Source: Drechmeria coniospora
Lineage: Eukaryota; Ascomycota; Sordariomycetes; Hypocreales; Ophiocordycipitaceae
Direction of reading: 5' to 3'
Assembly (NCBI RefSeq): GCF_001625195.1
Contig: NC_054389.1
Location: forward strand, 1,736,001 to 1,800,000
Length of the DNA: 64,000 nucleotides
Shown here piece after piece: positions 11,964-23,865 of the stretch. The translations under genes and the position numbers were made by a program. Positions within the stretch are counted from its first letter, which is position 1. Each line of letters opens with the position of its first letter. The notes under the pieces were generated by a model, which did not search any database, was not told the DNA's origin, and was given only the letters and a program-made list of their open reading frames with translations.

Positions 11964-12649
11964 GCGACGCCTCCGCACCCACCTCACGCAGCACACGACA
12001 TGATGACACGGGAACAACATAGAGGAATAGAAAGAGTTGGCGCAAAACATGTTTTTTCACTTCGGCGTGGGTCAGATCCCCTACGCTTCGCCCAGAAGAG
12101 ATTGGGCGGTCCTGGACGGTTTTTATAAACGACGACCGGGCAAGGAAGGCTTTTAGACACCATCACCTCTCCCTGGCGGATTACGGTTTTTTTTTGTTGT
12201 TTCCTTTTCTAGAGGGACGGTACGCGGGGGAGGGGAGACGGGGAGAGGGGAGACGGGGAGTAATTTGGATCCGATGCAATTGTCTGCCGCCGTGTTCAGC
12301 GTTGCCGGGAAGGGCAGCCTGAGAAGAAAGAGTGTTTGGCGAAAAGAGCATGGTTTAAAAGCGGTGGAGTGTGACTCGGAACCCCCCTCACTCATCGGTA
12401 TCAAATTTAGTATCAACTCCTCGTTATGACTATCCATTGGCAACTCGTGTCGACCGCTGGCCGATGACAGACATGGGAAGTGAGCTTCGACGAGGCAAGC
12501 CGCCGGCGACTGGTGTGCGCAGCAGCGGCGAACGGCTAGGTGACGGCTGCCTAACCGCCCGCCCGCAAGCTGATGGCCGCCGCTCGGTCCTGGGGCCATG
12601 GAAAACCGGGTATTGGGGGTGGGGGCCAGGGTTGGCACTGGTTTCGGAC

Positions 12650-15600
12650 GATGGTGTGCGAGATGATGTACCTGTACCAAGCACTCCGCAGGGAGTACGG
12701 AGCGCTGTACACTGCAAAACATCACAAGGCTCGGAGCACTGTGGTGCTACAAGTGCTGTACAGCCAGCGCAGGTGGCACAAGCAGGACCGCTGGCGCGAC
12801 CGTACCTGCAAGACACCTACCTAGTACAGTGGTACGACGGCACGCCGTTGACTTTGCCGACGGCGGACAAGGCGCCACGCATGCACAACCAAGGTCAGGT
12901 CAGCTTTTGCCGGCGGGCGCCTACTTGCCTCTGTCGTCACAGGTTGGATGGACGCCCATCTGCGCCCGGAACCATGACCGACGCGCGGTGATGCTGGCCC
13001 CAGCCCGAGAGCTGAAAGGCCCGAAATGAACCCGACGTCCCTCCTCCACGAATCTCGTAGTTGTACGAGCCCTCCGTGCTCCGTACGGTACGAGTATCCC
13101 CGACGTACCACCTACAGCACCGCAGGTACTCCGTACAGCACGCAAGTACTGTACGTACTTACTCGCGCACGCCTGAGTGGCCGTCCTAGCCAGTGCGGCT
13201 TCCACTTCCGAGCCGGCCGGGGCAAGGGAGGCTGGACGCATCATCCGCCCCACGGGGGGGGAGGGGAAAGAGATGGAGTGCCATGGGTCCACGGACCTAC
13301 GGAGCAGCCATACCTACAGCACCTAGTACTTAAGTACCTGTCAAGTACAACGGAGTACAGTACACTTACCACAGGTACCCCTACAGCGCTGCGCGACACA
13401 CTGGTACTCGCTCTGTGCTGGGAGGTAATTACAACGTTACGAAATAGTGCAGCACCAGCAACCGCCGTAGGTGCTTGCGCCACACTGTACTCGCTCCGTA
13501 AGGTGCAGTGCATTCTCTGTTCTGCAGAGGTCTCCCCACATGCACCATCATTGTAGCACTCACCACCAACAATACGACACCTAGGCCCAGGGCAAGCAAG
13601 TATCATGTGCTAGGTACGTAGCGAGCACCGCTTTGGCGGAACGAGCAGCGCCTACGTACAAGCTCTACCAACTTGGCGCGTGTGCCTTTTGTTGACCAAA
13701 CGCCGGCTGTCTCTTTGCTGGCCGGCTCACAGGCCGGTGCGTCGCGGGGTAGCATCGTTGATTTGATGATGATGGATGCCCCGCAAGGCAGAGGGAGTTG
13801 GCGGTTGTTGGGAGGAGGTACGGAGTACTTGTACAAGTAGATGTACATGTACAAGTAGATGTGAGTAAGTACATGTACGGAGTACTGTAACCTGTACTTA
13901 CATGTGCTCCGTATTAGGTGTACGGAGTACTGTAATATTAGTTCCATTCTGTACTCTGTACTTGTACTCGCTTGTACTTACAGTACAGTTGAACGTAGTA
14001 CTTGTACTGTACATGTACATACAGTAGGTGTGCGCGAGTCGAGTGCCAATCCATAATTATGGGGCCCGAAAGATAAGGTGCCCATCGATGTGCGATTTGC
14101 CCCCCTTGATTGTTTGGTGCCCATCTCTCATGCAGAGACACCAAAGTGAAGGGCCACCACCGAGCAGGCAGAATGGAAGGGCCGGCATGATAAGCATGGT
14201 TCCGGCGGGCTGATGGTTGCCTCGTCGATTGCCATTAGTGTTGTGCCACCTCGTACGGAATCCCATTCGCCATGCGGCACCGCTGCACTCCGTACTCCGT
14301 AATTACTTGTACTTACAGCGTGTATTTGCTGACTGACCTTGGCACCAGGTACCCAGTACTTGGACGAGAACGAGAACGCGCACGACAGGTCTGGTATGCG
14401 GTACACCTACCAGCCCAGTGCATTCGCACCTGTGTCGAGCAGTGGGCTTGTGCTCCGTAATCCTTGTGCAAGCCCGCTTGTCCAGGTACTCCATTCCATT
14501 CATACTAGGTAATTACTTACTTACTAAGGTAGTAGGTACGGTGATGCTTCAGGGACCCGTACTGTAGGTTAGTACTTTGTACTGTAGTTGTACATGGCAC
14601 GCCACCCGCTCGACAGTGACGGCACTCTTCGCCGTTCCTGTTCCCACGTGCGCGGAATGCGGGCGGACCCTCCTGAGCCCGCATTCCTTTCGCAGGGTCA
14701 GTGGGCTGAACAATACCAGGACCCCCGATGCATGCCGTACCGTACCTCCATGGACTCCTGTCATGATTCAATCGTCGGAGATGAAGCGCAGCCTCTCAGC
14801 CGGCCGGCTGCTCGGCTGGATGGCACGCTGACGAGGAGGCCATGTCATGAACGCGACAGAGGACCAGGCGCGCATCCCACAGGTGACAAAGATGTGCGAA
14901 AAGGTAATTACAGGCACGAGCAGCACGCGCTCCGTGCATAATCAGGGTGTGAGACTCGTTGCAGGTACAACATACTCGCCGTTGGCAAGCGGCTTCGACA
15001 AGCAGCAGGTTGTGCGCCGTTTCACATAGCGGGTGGGTGGTGGTGGTGCCTGGGCCGAACGAGTTCTCCGCGGCACCACCTTCCCCGTACCCCATTCCCG
15101 TACCCCGGCCCCGTACTTCGGTACTTGGGGCCCCGAGGTACCTGCGGCCACCCACCAATACCGCACATGCATCTACAGTACTGTACAGTCCAAGTATAGG
15201 TAGGGTGCTAGGTACTTGGGCGGGCGCTAGAGGTACCTGGCAGGGAGGCGATGCCCTGCGACGCGGTACCATTGCAAGTACGGAGTACAGCATACTGCCT
15301 CCGTGCATGCCCTTCCATAGTACAGTACTGTACCAGTGGACCATTGCACCGCACCGTGTCCCAGGCGGACACCTGCATACAGGTACGCTTGCGCGTGCAA
15401 ATGTGCAAACCGTAGGTGTAATACTTGTACTTGGGACCGGTACAAATTTGCGCCGTGACATGTGCATGCGAGTTCGAGGTAATGCTCTCCGTAATTCCAG
15501 CACATGCATGCCCATGTACGAGTAGGCAGGCGTAGGCGTAGTATCCGTCAGCGTGTCGTACGCGCCGAAGAGTGAATCACAATGCCCGCAATGCCGTGCC

Positions 15601-16520
15601 GTTCTGACTCCTGCGCAAACCCGAATCTTGCTCCATTATTGTTGCACGCATGTGCGACCGGGCTGTGAATGCTCCCCGGGGGGAGCGCATGCTCATTTCA
15701 GGGAGCTCTGCCTGTGTTGGATATGGCTTGCAGCCGCTCTCGCCAATGTTGTGCTCAAGTACATGTCAACGTACAACTAATTATTGCTGCACCCCGTAAT
15801 GTACGTACGTAAGTGGAGAGTGCTAGGTACTACCCACAACCAGGTACCTACAATTACAAGTGCTGGCAAGTACTTGTAGGCGTACAGTGGACGGTACAAC
15901 TACCTGAACGGCTGAAGAACCCCCAGACTGCATGGGGTCGGGGGAAGGATGGGGCGATACGACATCCACCACCCGGGTCGGGCAGGCCCTGCCATGTGCA
16001 GCTGTCGTCATGGATGGACCGTCGTTGTGATATCAGGGTTGCCTGCTGCGGCGGTAGATGATAATACTCGGGTACCCAGTACAAGCATTACTTGTACAAG
16101 CAGATATTATTGGTAGGCGGATAGCGTGGCTGGGATGTGGACGACGGTGACTGGAGTCGGCACCGCCGAGACGCCAGCGGATACGAGGTGTAAGTACTGC
16201 ACGGAGTATTACTGTAAGAACTTAGCCAAGTACATGTACTTGCTGTACCTACAGGTATTAAAATATTCTCATGATTAGCTACATGTTACGGAGGATCTGG
16301 TGGCAAAAATGTCGATTCAATTTGTAGGAGTAGCGCTACCAAACCTGAATCGTCACTTTTGTCAAGTGACTGTAGTAGGTACAGCATTACCTACAGTACA
16401 TAATTATTACCGTACCCCAACTAAGAACAGTGCTATACCGTGCGAGACTAGATGTGCTTGCAACTAATACAGGACTACACAGTGGGTTAGTACAGTACAG
16501 AGGCGATTTCTTGTCATCAT
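12650..16520. repeat. GTAC motif cluster
   Basis: Discontinuous blocks rich in GTACTCCGTAC, TACGGAGTAC, GTACATGTAC and AAGTACTT-type words, densest at about 13080-13160, 13310-13400, 13820-14010, 15110-15330 and 16180-16260. Confidence 0.65.
16330..16370. repeat. Two adjacent short palindromes
   Basis: A perfect 10-base palindrome GTAGCGCTAC at 16330-16339 is followed by a 7-base-pair hairpin, GTCACTT (16352-16358) and AAGTGAC (16364-16370), with a 5-base loop. It sits in an AT-richer noncoding patch. Function unknown. Confidence 0.6.
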
Positions 16521-16932
16521 AGTATTATTACCTCGTTCCTTGGCGCGGACCAAGTCAGTGTACGCGCATTCACCTGCGTACAAACACACCAGCGCGTGCC
16601 GCTACATCCACCGTACTGTACTTGTACGCATGGACGATGATCCAAAATTAGGGACTTGCTTGCTACTGCAAAACTTTGGCGCAAAAATATCTGCGGCACA
16701 CACGCACGCATGGGTGGGGGCGGAGGGAACACTTTGGAATGAGCCAGACGTCAGATCTGTCAGAGTCATCGCTTCTGGATTCGACGAGGGTGTGCCCAAA
16801 AGGAAGGCGATTGTTCCTTCGGGAATTTGGGCCAAGAATGACGTGACTCGTACCATGACATGGATGTGGCACAGAATACTCATACTCTTTCCAGTACGCC
16901 TCCATTAATAATACTCCGTGCACTTTCCGTCC

Positions 16933-17403
16933 ATGGATCTCAACCTTTGGACGCTGCGCAGCATCCGCCGCGTCCTTGCATCTTGTACCCGGAACGTCCT
17001 GGTAGGGAGGCCTCCTCCCCGTCGCCGGGTGCTCCATGAGGCGGCGGCGGCGGCGGCTGTGCTTCGCGAGAAGCCTGCGTCGTCGGATAAGGCACCTGAG
17101 CCGCCGAAGCCGCCGCAAGCCGTCTTGGCAAAGTTGCCGTCAGGAAATCGTCCGACGACCATGGACCTTCCGTGCCTGGAAGGGGGCGTCGCACCGGAGG
17201 ATTCTGTCCCGAGACCCGTTGCGTTGCGGAGGCTCGCGGCAGGAGCCAACGTGACCGTCATACTTACTCTCCACGCCCTCGACCCCAGCATTTTGTCCCT
17301 GCACCTGGCAAGAGCTGTGCAGCGAGGAAGCGAGATGATCGTTTCGAGAGCAAAAGACCAGACACTTGGCCATCGGTCGGGCCTTGAAGAACCAAGGCCA
17401 TAA
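16933..17403 (+). CDS. Hypothetical protein, doubtful
   Basis: A 156-codon ATG-initiated frame (first ATG at 16933, stop at 17401-17403). The start MDLNLWTLRSIRRVLASC is basic and amphipathic and could be a mitochondrial presequence; an Ala run and a Pro/Lys-rich segment follow. Codon choice looks more gene-like than in the surrounding DNA, favouring GAG, AAG, GTC and GCC. Against it, a longer frame is open on the opposite strand, no domain is recognisable, and neighbouring DNA is repeat-rich. It could be a lineage-specific gene, a fragment of a spliced gene, or chance. Confidence 0.3.
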   Translation: MDLNLWTLRSIRRVLASCTRNVLVGRPPPRRRVLHEAAAAAAVLREKPASSDKAPEPPKPPQAVLAKLPSGNRPTTMDLPCLEGGVAPEDSVPRPVALRRLAAGANVTVILTLHALDPSILSLHLARAVQRGSEMIVSRAKDQTLGHRSGLEEPRP

Positions 17404-20320
17404 TGAGCAAGGCATTGCTCGTAGGGCCGTTGAGCAGCCGACCATTGCCTGCCTACCCGATGACGCGAAAAATGGATTCTCGTACGCGGCTGTAAGCCGT
17501 AGCAGCAGAAGGAGCGAGTGACGGGTAGAATGATATGCCCCGTTCCGATGACGGCACGAAACGTCTCCAGAGGAAGGACCGTTTGGCGGGATTCTCTGCT
17601 GCAGAATGAGGCAGGAGTGACGGGCCGGGATAAACGGGCCGGCACGAGCACCTCGCTGCTCGGGTATTCTTGGAACGCAGGGGCGGGCAGCGCATGTAGG
17701 GAGGAAATACCTACTTACTGTACCTCTACTTCGGTAGGCAGCCCCTTCTCACCTCGTTTGCCCGCCCGGGAAAGGGAACCGACTCTGCCATGCCCCCTCA
17801 TCCCCCTGTATCATACCTTGCCTCCGCCGCCATCAGGACACTTCATCCCGAAATGCAGCAGCATATCCATGGTGTCGAGCGATTCGCACGGGAGTTTTTT
17901 TTTTTTCGAGACGCATCGAATCCCCTCGATATGGTGGCGAACCCGCAGAGCACAGCAGGTGGGGGCAGTAGGATGCATCCCCATGGCCGCAATGCCATGA
18001 CTGGAGATCAGGCAGCCCGGGGCCGAAGACGTTGAGCGGCCTCCTTGACAGCAGCCAGATGCGGCAGGTAGGAACCGCTCAGGACAACTGGACGACGACG
18101 ACACGAAAACCCTCGGGCTCGCCGGTGTACTGGAGCACCAAAAGGAAGCCCTCCCCATCACCTCCACAAGGCGGTGACGCCAGCTCCGCCCACCTGCCAT
18201 CCACAGCAGACATCTGCCAGTTCGACAAAGGGTCCCGCTGTGCCGCCGAGGGGTGCAATGCTACCCGGCCACAGCAGAGCCCTCTGGCGGGCCAAGAGGT
18301 GCATGTATAAGAATGTACCTGGACGGCGTACTCCGTGCATACACGTGCAGATGGGCAGCGTTGCGCTCATCCTATCGGCCAACGCGCCGGCGCAGTCGAC
18401 AGGGGGCTCCGAAACTCCTCTGCCGGCCGGTATCTCGGCATACAGATGGCCGCTAGGACGATCCTACCACACTACGGCACAGGGACAGACCTGCACGATT
18501 ACTATAATCACACCTACCCAAGTACATTGTGCGTACGGCGTGCAGAGCCCTGACGTGGCTGCCGATCGCCACGAGTCCTGCCTGACTGACCACTGGTTTC
18601 TGAATCGCGGAGAATGACGAGGGAGGCGGCATCGTGAGCGGTCCGTATGAATCAGTGACCGTCCCGGCTTGAGGTGGACGCGAAAAAAAACCAAAAAAAC
18701 TAGTCGCTGTCCTCCACGAACCGGCAGTCAAACGGCGAAAGAAGTTCGAACCCTCCATTTGGCATCGGCTGATGATGCCCACCTCGCACACCACCGACGC
18801 GGAGCGGCGGTCCCTGGTCCAGTGCCCCCATGACCATCTCCCATCAATGTTCAACCGTGCGCTCGTCCCGTGCCATGGTGATATTCCATCAGTCAGAGGT
18901 TGCTTCGAGAAGGGATGCAAACTCCTCGAGCGGATCGACGCCGTTTCTGGGCCGAGAGGGGGCCTGCACAGCCATACAGTGGTGTGCAGTTCACTGATGC
19001 GCTCCGGCACAAAGGTCCTCATGCCCCGTCCCGTGTGCCCTCGACGGGACCTTGGCGTGTGAGGTCTGGCCTATCCCTGTGACAGGCAGCTCCTCCTCGC
19101 CGCTGCAACATCCGAGAAGCTCTGGTGGCAGTGGTGCGCAGTATCAGGTCTTGGCCGCCGATGATTCCTTGCAGCAGGGGTCATCGTCGCAAGAGACACG
19201 CAACGAGCGTCGGCAAACCTGCCCAGCTCCGAGTAATCAGCGTCGCAACAGGCCAAAGCCAGTGCAGCTCGATCGAGGCATCGCCACGCAGTGCTACCTC
19301 GGTCAGTGTGGAGCCGCAACAAGTCAGCCTACGAATGATCGACACGCATGCTGGTCCATCTCAGCAGCTTTTGCATGCTCACCCCACGGGGACTGCCACG
19401 TCGGGTTGGCACGGGATGCCGCGGGAACGGCGTGGAGCAGATGGATCTATCAAGTTCCCCGTGGTGGGGGGTGAGGGGGGAGGGGTCACTGCGACTCGAA
19501 ATCTACTCGTCATGATGGCAAGATGGGGACGAGTTGGACCGGAGAGGGGCCTTGCAGAGATGGCACATGCTGCTGCGGCGTGCTGCGTGAGCCACGAGGT
19601 AGATTGACGCGTGAGAGAATGGAATCTGGACCAATCCAGAGGCTGCCCGGCAACCACTCTCTCCACGCTCGTCGTCTGTACAATCGTAGTTCTCTTCTCG
19701 TCGACGCGAATGGCTTGAAAATGCGAATGGGACAAACTACACCCCGCAGGCGAGTGATTTGGTCCTGCGAAGAACTCGAGTCGCTGACGGTGACCGAGAA
19801 TGGCAAGCAGCCGTTGCGGCGACGGAGGAAGCAGACGATCGAACAAGGTCGAAAGCAGTGGCCGCCGTAGATGGGGGTTGCACCGCTATTCATGTGCGTA
19901 TTGAATGGCATGGACACATTGCCATGCATGCCACGAACCTGTTGACATCCAAACGACATGCAGCTTTTCACGAGCACCCACCAGGTACTCTCTCCTGACA
20001 GCTCCCATGGCCGCCAGACAACAGCACGCGGGCAAGATCCCCAGAGAACTGCGCCTGCAAGCATCATCGGTACAATGCCGACACTGTATAGCGCGATTCC
20101 TTGGTGCCAACGGCCTGGAGCTAGGATGAAGCCAGACCAAGCATTGGCTTGACATCAGCAGGGGCGCCAACGCCACTCCCATATGCCGACCTCAAACTGA
20201 TGCACCCTCGACATGGACGGCATCGAGGCCGAAGATGCCTCCGGCATCGTCCGCATCGCAGACGTATTGATACGGCAATGTACGTGCGCCCTCGCGTCGG
20301 GGGCGTGCCTGCGGCCCACG
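17404..20320. other. Intergenic region, no supported gene
   Basis: About 2.9 kb between the doubtful ORF and the 3' end of tim21. GTAC motifs are sparse here, unlike upstream. Frames of up to about 190 codons occur on both strands, but many start at non-ATG codons and none resembles a known family. A 9-T run is at about 17896-17904. Confidence 0.55.
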
Positions 20321-21189
20321 TCAACCCCATTTGACGCCAAGAAAGCTGAACTGCTTCTTTCCGGAGCTGGGCTTGTCGTCGGCATTTTCCAGATATATTC
20401 TGTCGTGTCCCTTGACGTCGACGAAGAGATACTTGTACTCGTAATCGCCATCACCGCGGCGCCTGATCATGTGTAGCTGTGCGATGCCATTTCGTAGAGG
20501 ACCGTCGACCTGCAGCACGTCAGCGCCCGGCCGTTTGTTCCAGCCGTCGTGTCACTCACGTGAAAGTGCATGACAAGATGCTGGTTCCCTTGCGAGTCCG
20601 TCTTTTCGGACGACCTGTCTGCTGTCAGATTCACCATGACCGCGTCGAGGTGATGAACCTACGCAACAGGCCGCGCTCTTCTCCACTTGTTCAAGGTTTC
20701 CTCCCCGTGGGCTATAATCTTCTTCGAATCCCCCAGGAGCTCGACACATCTCGGATCTTTCTTGATCTTGTCGATCGCACGGTTGAATTGGGAGATTTTG
20801 CTGTCGGGGGAGAAGACATCGGTCCACATAAAATATGCAACGCCGCTCTGCGGAGGAAAAAGCTTAGAACCGACCGTGCCGAAGCCGACTCTTCGCTCGT
20901 GGCGGGCCTTGCTTACCGTGAGGACGAGGCCGACGATGATCATGCCAAAGTTGAAGCTTTGCTGCGTGGCCCGTGCCGTCTTCTCAACCGCCGAAAGCTC
21001 GCTCCAAGGCACATGCCCGTCGTCGTTGAAAGGTGTGACGCCTCGCCGCTTCGGCTTTCGCGCGTCCGTCGTTCCCAGGCCGTGCTGGGAGGCGAAGCAT
21101 CTCGTCGGGAACCGCCATCGGACACCCAACGGAGGGGCAACGCCTTGAGCGGCCTGCCGAACGGCGAGACGTGCGGTTGTTGCTTTCAT
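20321..21189 (-). CDS. tim21: Mitochondrial inner membrane TIM23-complex subunit Tim21, three exons
   Basis: Tim21 is an accessory subunit of the TIM23 presequence translocase. It contacts the TOM complex through its intermembrane-space domain and links import to respiratory complexes. Exons (minus strand): 21189-20663, 20614-20560, 20509-20321. The introns are 48 and 50 bases with GT-AG ends, and the product is 256 aa. The N-terminus is basic and Arg-rich, consistent with a mitochondrial presequence. One membrane span lies at about 77-93 (QSFNFGMIIVGLVLTV). The C-terminal domain carries family motifs: TLNKWRRARPVA at the first junction, HLVMHFHVDGPLRNG across the second, then YEYKYLFVDVKGHDRIYLEN and a final FSFLGVKWG. 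It diverges from glo3 across a 449-base spacer. Confidence 0.92.
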
Positions 21190-21638
21190 CCCGCCGAGTG
21201 CTCACGACCCATGGTCCGGAAGCTGGACCCTCTGCTGCTGCGGCTGCTGGTGAACGGGCGGGCGCAAATAACGTTCGAGTAGCCTGAAGCGGGAAATGTG
21301 GTGATACAAGCTTTGCCCACTTGGTGGTGGTCCTGGTATTGCTTGTGCCAGCTTCGTGCGAGTGAGAGCCTCGTTCCGAGAATTAATATGGGGCCCGATA
21401 TCTGGCCAAACCAAGATTAGCGCCAAGCGGTGCCACTTACCAGATAGCCACCACCACCCCCCCTCGAGAAGTCGAGATCAACGTCTCCTGAACGACAACT
21501 CCGTCTCGACAAGTTTTGCACACCTTCCTCGTCTTCTTGCGGCCGTGAGGAATCCGACAGGCGTCCTCAGATCATCCCAATCCTTGCTCATCCCGCGTCA
21601 GACCCGTAATACGACGACAACCAACCCACCCGGTCAAG
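21190..21638. promoter_or_regulatory. Divergent promoter region between tim21 and glo3
   Basis: A 449-base spacer between two divergent start codons must contain both promoters and leaders. I see no confident factor site. A pyrimidine-rich, C/A-rich leader precedes the glo3 ATG. Confidence 0.6.
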
Positions 21639-23340
21639 ATGAGCGGCCTCGCGACGAAGCACCAGTCGCACATGCTCTTTGAGAAGCTCAAGTCGAAGCA
21701 TGCGAACAAGGTGCGGCCCTCAAACGGCCGTCGTCGACGAGGCATGGAAACGCTGACGTGTGCCGCCACCTAGATATGCTTTGACTGCGGCCAGAAGAAC
21801 CCGACGTGGACGTCTGTGCCCTTCGGCATCTACCTCTGCCTGGACTGCTCCTCCAACCACCGTAACCTCGGTGTGCATATTTCCTTTGTCCGATCGACGA
21901 ACCTGGACCGTACGTGAAATGCCACACTGCACTTTGATATGCGCGCCCCTGACGAGACGCAGAGTGGCAATGGGATCAGCTGCGATTGATGAAGGTTGGT
22001 GGCAACTCGTCCGCCACCAAGTTCTTCCAGCAGAATGGAGGCACCGCGGCGCTGAAGAGCAAGGATCCGAAAACAAAGTACCAGTCCAACGTGGCGACCA
22101 AGTACAAGGACGAGCTCAAGCGACGAGCTGCCAGAGATGCCAAGGAGTAACGAAGCCCCCCCCCCCTCCCCCTTCCCCTGCCGAGGCACGATCCCGGAAG
22201 GCTGACCCTCGCCCGACAGATTCCCCGGCGAAGTTGTCGTGACCGACTTGGCCGACGGCGACGGAACCTCCACACCGTCCGGCGAGCCCGACGCCGATTT
22301 CTTCTCTTCCTGGGATAAGCCTGCCGTCCAGCGACCCACTCCTCCCACCTCGCGAACGGCAAGCCCTGCCATGGTCGGCCGGGCTCCCTCTCCCTTCCTC
22401 ACGGCCGGCGCCGGAGTCGGCAAGGAGAGGGCGGTGTCGCCGCTGGCCATGCCGGATGAGCCGGAGGAGGCCCCACCCGCGCCGCGAGTCGTCACCGCCG
22501 CCGCCGTCCGCAAGACACCGGCCGCCAAGGCGCGAAAGACCAACGTGCTCGGCGCCAAGAAGACGACGAAGCTCGGGGCGAAGAAGGTGACGAATGAAGT
22601 CATCGACTTTGACGAGGCGGAGAAGAAGGCCAAGGAGGAGGCCGAACGCATCGCGAAGCTCGGCTACGACCCCGATGCCGAGGACGACTCGCAGAGCCAA
22701 GACGCGATGCCGGGAACGGGCGCGACCATCATCGCTTCCAACTCTGCGGGCCCGTCGCGCAGCAGCTCGCAACCGCGAACAAAGTCGGTCGCCGAGGTCG
22801 ATCGACTTGGCATGGGGATGGGACGACTCGGCTTCGGCCAGGTTGGCGGCAACAAGCCGGCTCAGGATCAGTCTACGAAGAAGAACGCCGGCGGATTCGG
22901 CTCCGTCGGCCCCGTCCGAGCAGCCGCCGAAGGTAAGGTGGAAGACGCATACATATCTTCGTGACGATGGATTCATCTGCTCCGAACTAACAAGCATGGC
23001 AGACGAATCGGACAACTTTGCCCGCACCAAGTTTGGCTCCCAAAAGGGCATCTCGTCGGACGAGTACTTTGGCAAGGGTTCCTTCGACCCGAGCGCTGAC
23101 GCGGAAGCCAAGACACGACTGCAAGGCTTCGAGGGCGCCACCTCCATCTCTTCCAATGCCTACTTCGGAAGGGACGAGGAGATGCCCGAGGAGGACTACG
23201 GCGACCTCGAGTCGGCCGCCAAGGACTTTGTGCGCAAGTTTGGCATCACGGCCAGCGATGACCTCGAGAACCTCAGCAACGTCTTGGGCGAGGGTGCTAC
23301 GAAACTTCAGGGTGCCATCCGCAACTACCTCGGAAACTAA
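21639..23340 (+). CDS. glo3: ADP-ribosylation factor GTPase-activating protein Glo3 (ARFGAP2/3 type), five exons
   Basis: Zinc-finger GAP for Arf1, acting in COPI-dependent retrograde Golgi-to-ER traffic. Exons: 21639-21710, 21774-21909, 21963-22146, 22220-22932, 23003-23340, with GT-AG introns; joined phases keep one frame to the stop at 23338-23340. The ArfGAP domain is at the N-terminus. The zinc finger is CFDCG ... [20 protein letters not shown], including the Arg after His used for catalysis, and continues [18 protein letters not shown] across intron 2. After the domain comes a Pro/Ser/Ala-rich linker, a Lys/Glu-rich segment ([20 protein letters not shown]), and the Glo3 repeat motifs [15 protein letters not shown] and [10 protein letters not shown] that separate Glo3 from Gcs1-type GAPs. 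Confidence 0.94.
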
Positions 23341-23865
23341 GAGTCGTCAAGCCAACGGGGGGGGGGGGGGGGGACAAGGAGCATACGTTGCCTTGGGGCG
23401 GCCGCGAAGCACAAGCTGGCCGGTTCGTCCTTTGCGAGTGCAGCGTGCCGTGCCCGACGCATGGATATGACGCTGCAATGAGTGAGTGGGAAGCACATGG
23501 AGTTTGACGCAGGTTGGGACACGGATGGACGGTGGCGTACGTGTGAAGCCAGCTTGGTTAGCATGAAATAGACGCGATTGCTATCGGACCCTACGATGCG
23601 CGACGACGAGCGCTCGACGTGAGAGCTCACACATGGCTAATCGCGCCGCTCACTCACGGCTCGCGCGCGCGCACGAGGGCCGAGGAAAGGCGACCAAGAG
23701 AGCATGCTTGCCCAAGAGCATGCTTGCTTGTAATTACTCCAAACGAAGCGGCACAGCGCACGCGTTCATCAATTCTTCATACTCGTATATACATGTACAA
23801 GATCATGAGGGGGGAAAAGGAAATGCAGAAATACACCGGTCGGACATCGACCACGGCAACTCCCA
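23341..23865. other. Convergent 3' regions of glo3 and the nitronate monooxygenase
   Basis: A 525-base spacer between two convergent genes. It holds a run of 17 G at 23357-23373, only 17 bases after the glo3 stop, and an imperfect repeat of AGAGCATGCTTGC at about 23698-23730. No gene is seen. Confidence 0.65.
23357..23373 (+). repeat. Homopolymer run of 17 G
   Basis: Seventeen consecutive G immediately after the glo3 stop codon, inside its likely 3' untranslated region. The exact length could be affected by sequencing. Confidence 0.9.

Larger units (their letters stand above)
11964..16932. other. Intergenic region after cre1, GTAC rich
   Basis: It starts with the cre1 3' untranslated region. 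A G-rich repeat of GGGGAGACGGGGAG type lies at about 12226-12262. From about 12650 to 16520 the sequence is dominated by GTAC words, like the tract upstream of cre1. An AT-richer patch lies at about 16250-16550. Open frames here are mutually overlapping and unrecognisable, so no gene is called. Confidence 0.6.

Noticed and set aside
16905..17651. 248-codon minus-strand frame
   Set aside because: No recognisable domain and no better support than the shorter plus-strand ORF, which was listed only as doubtful.
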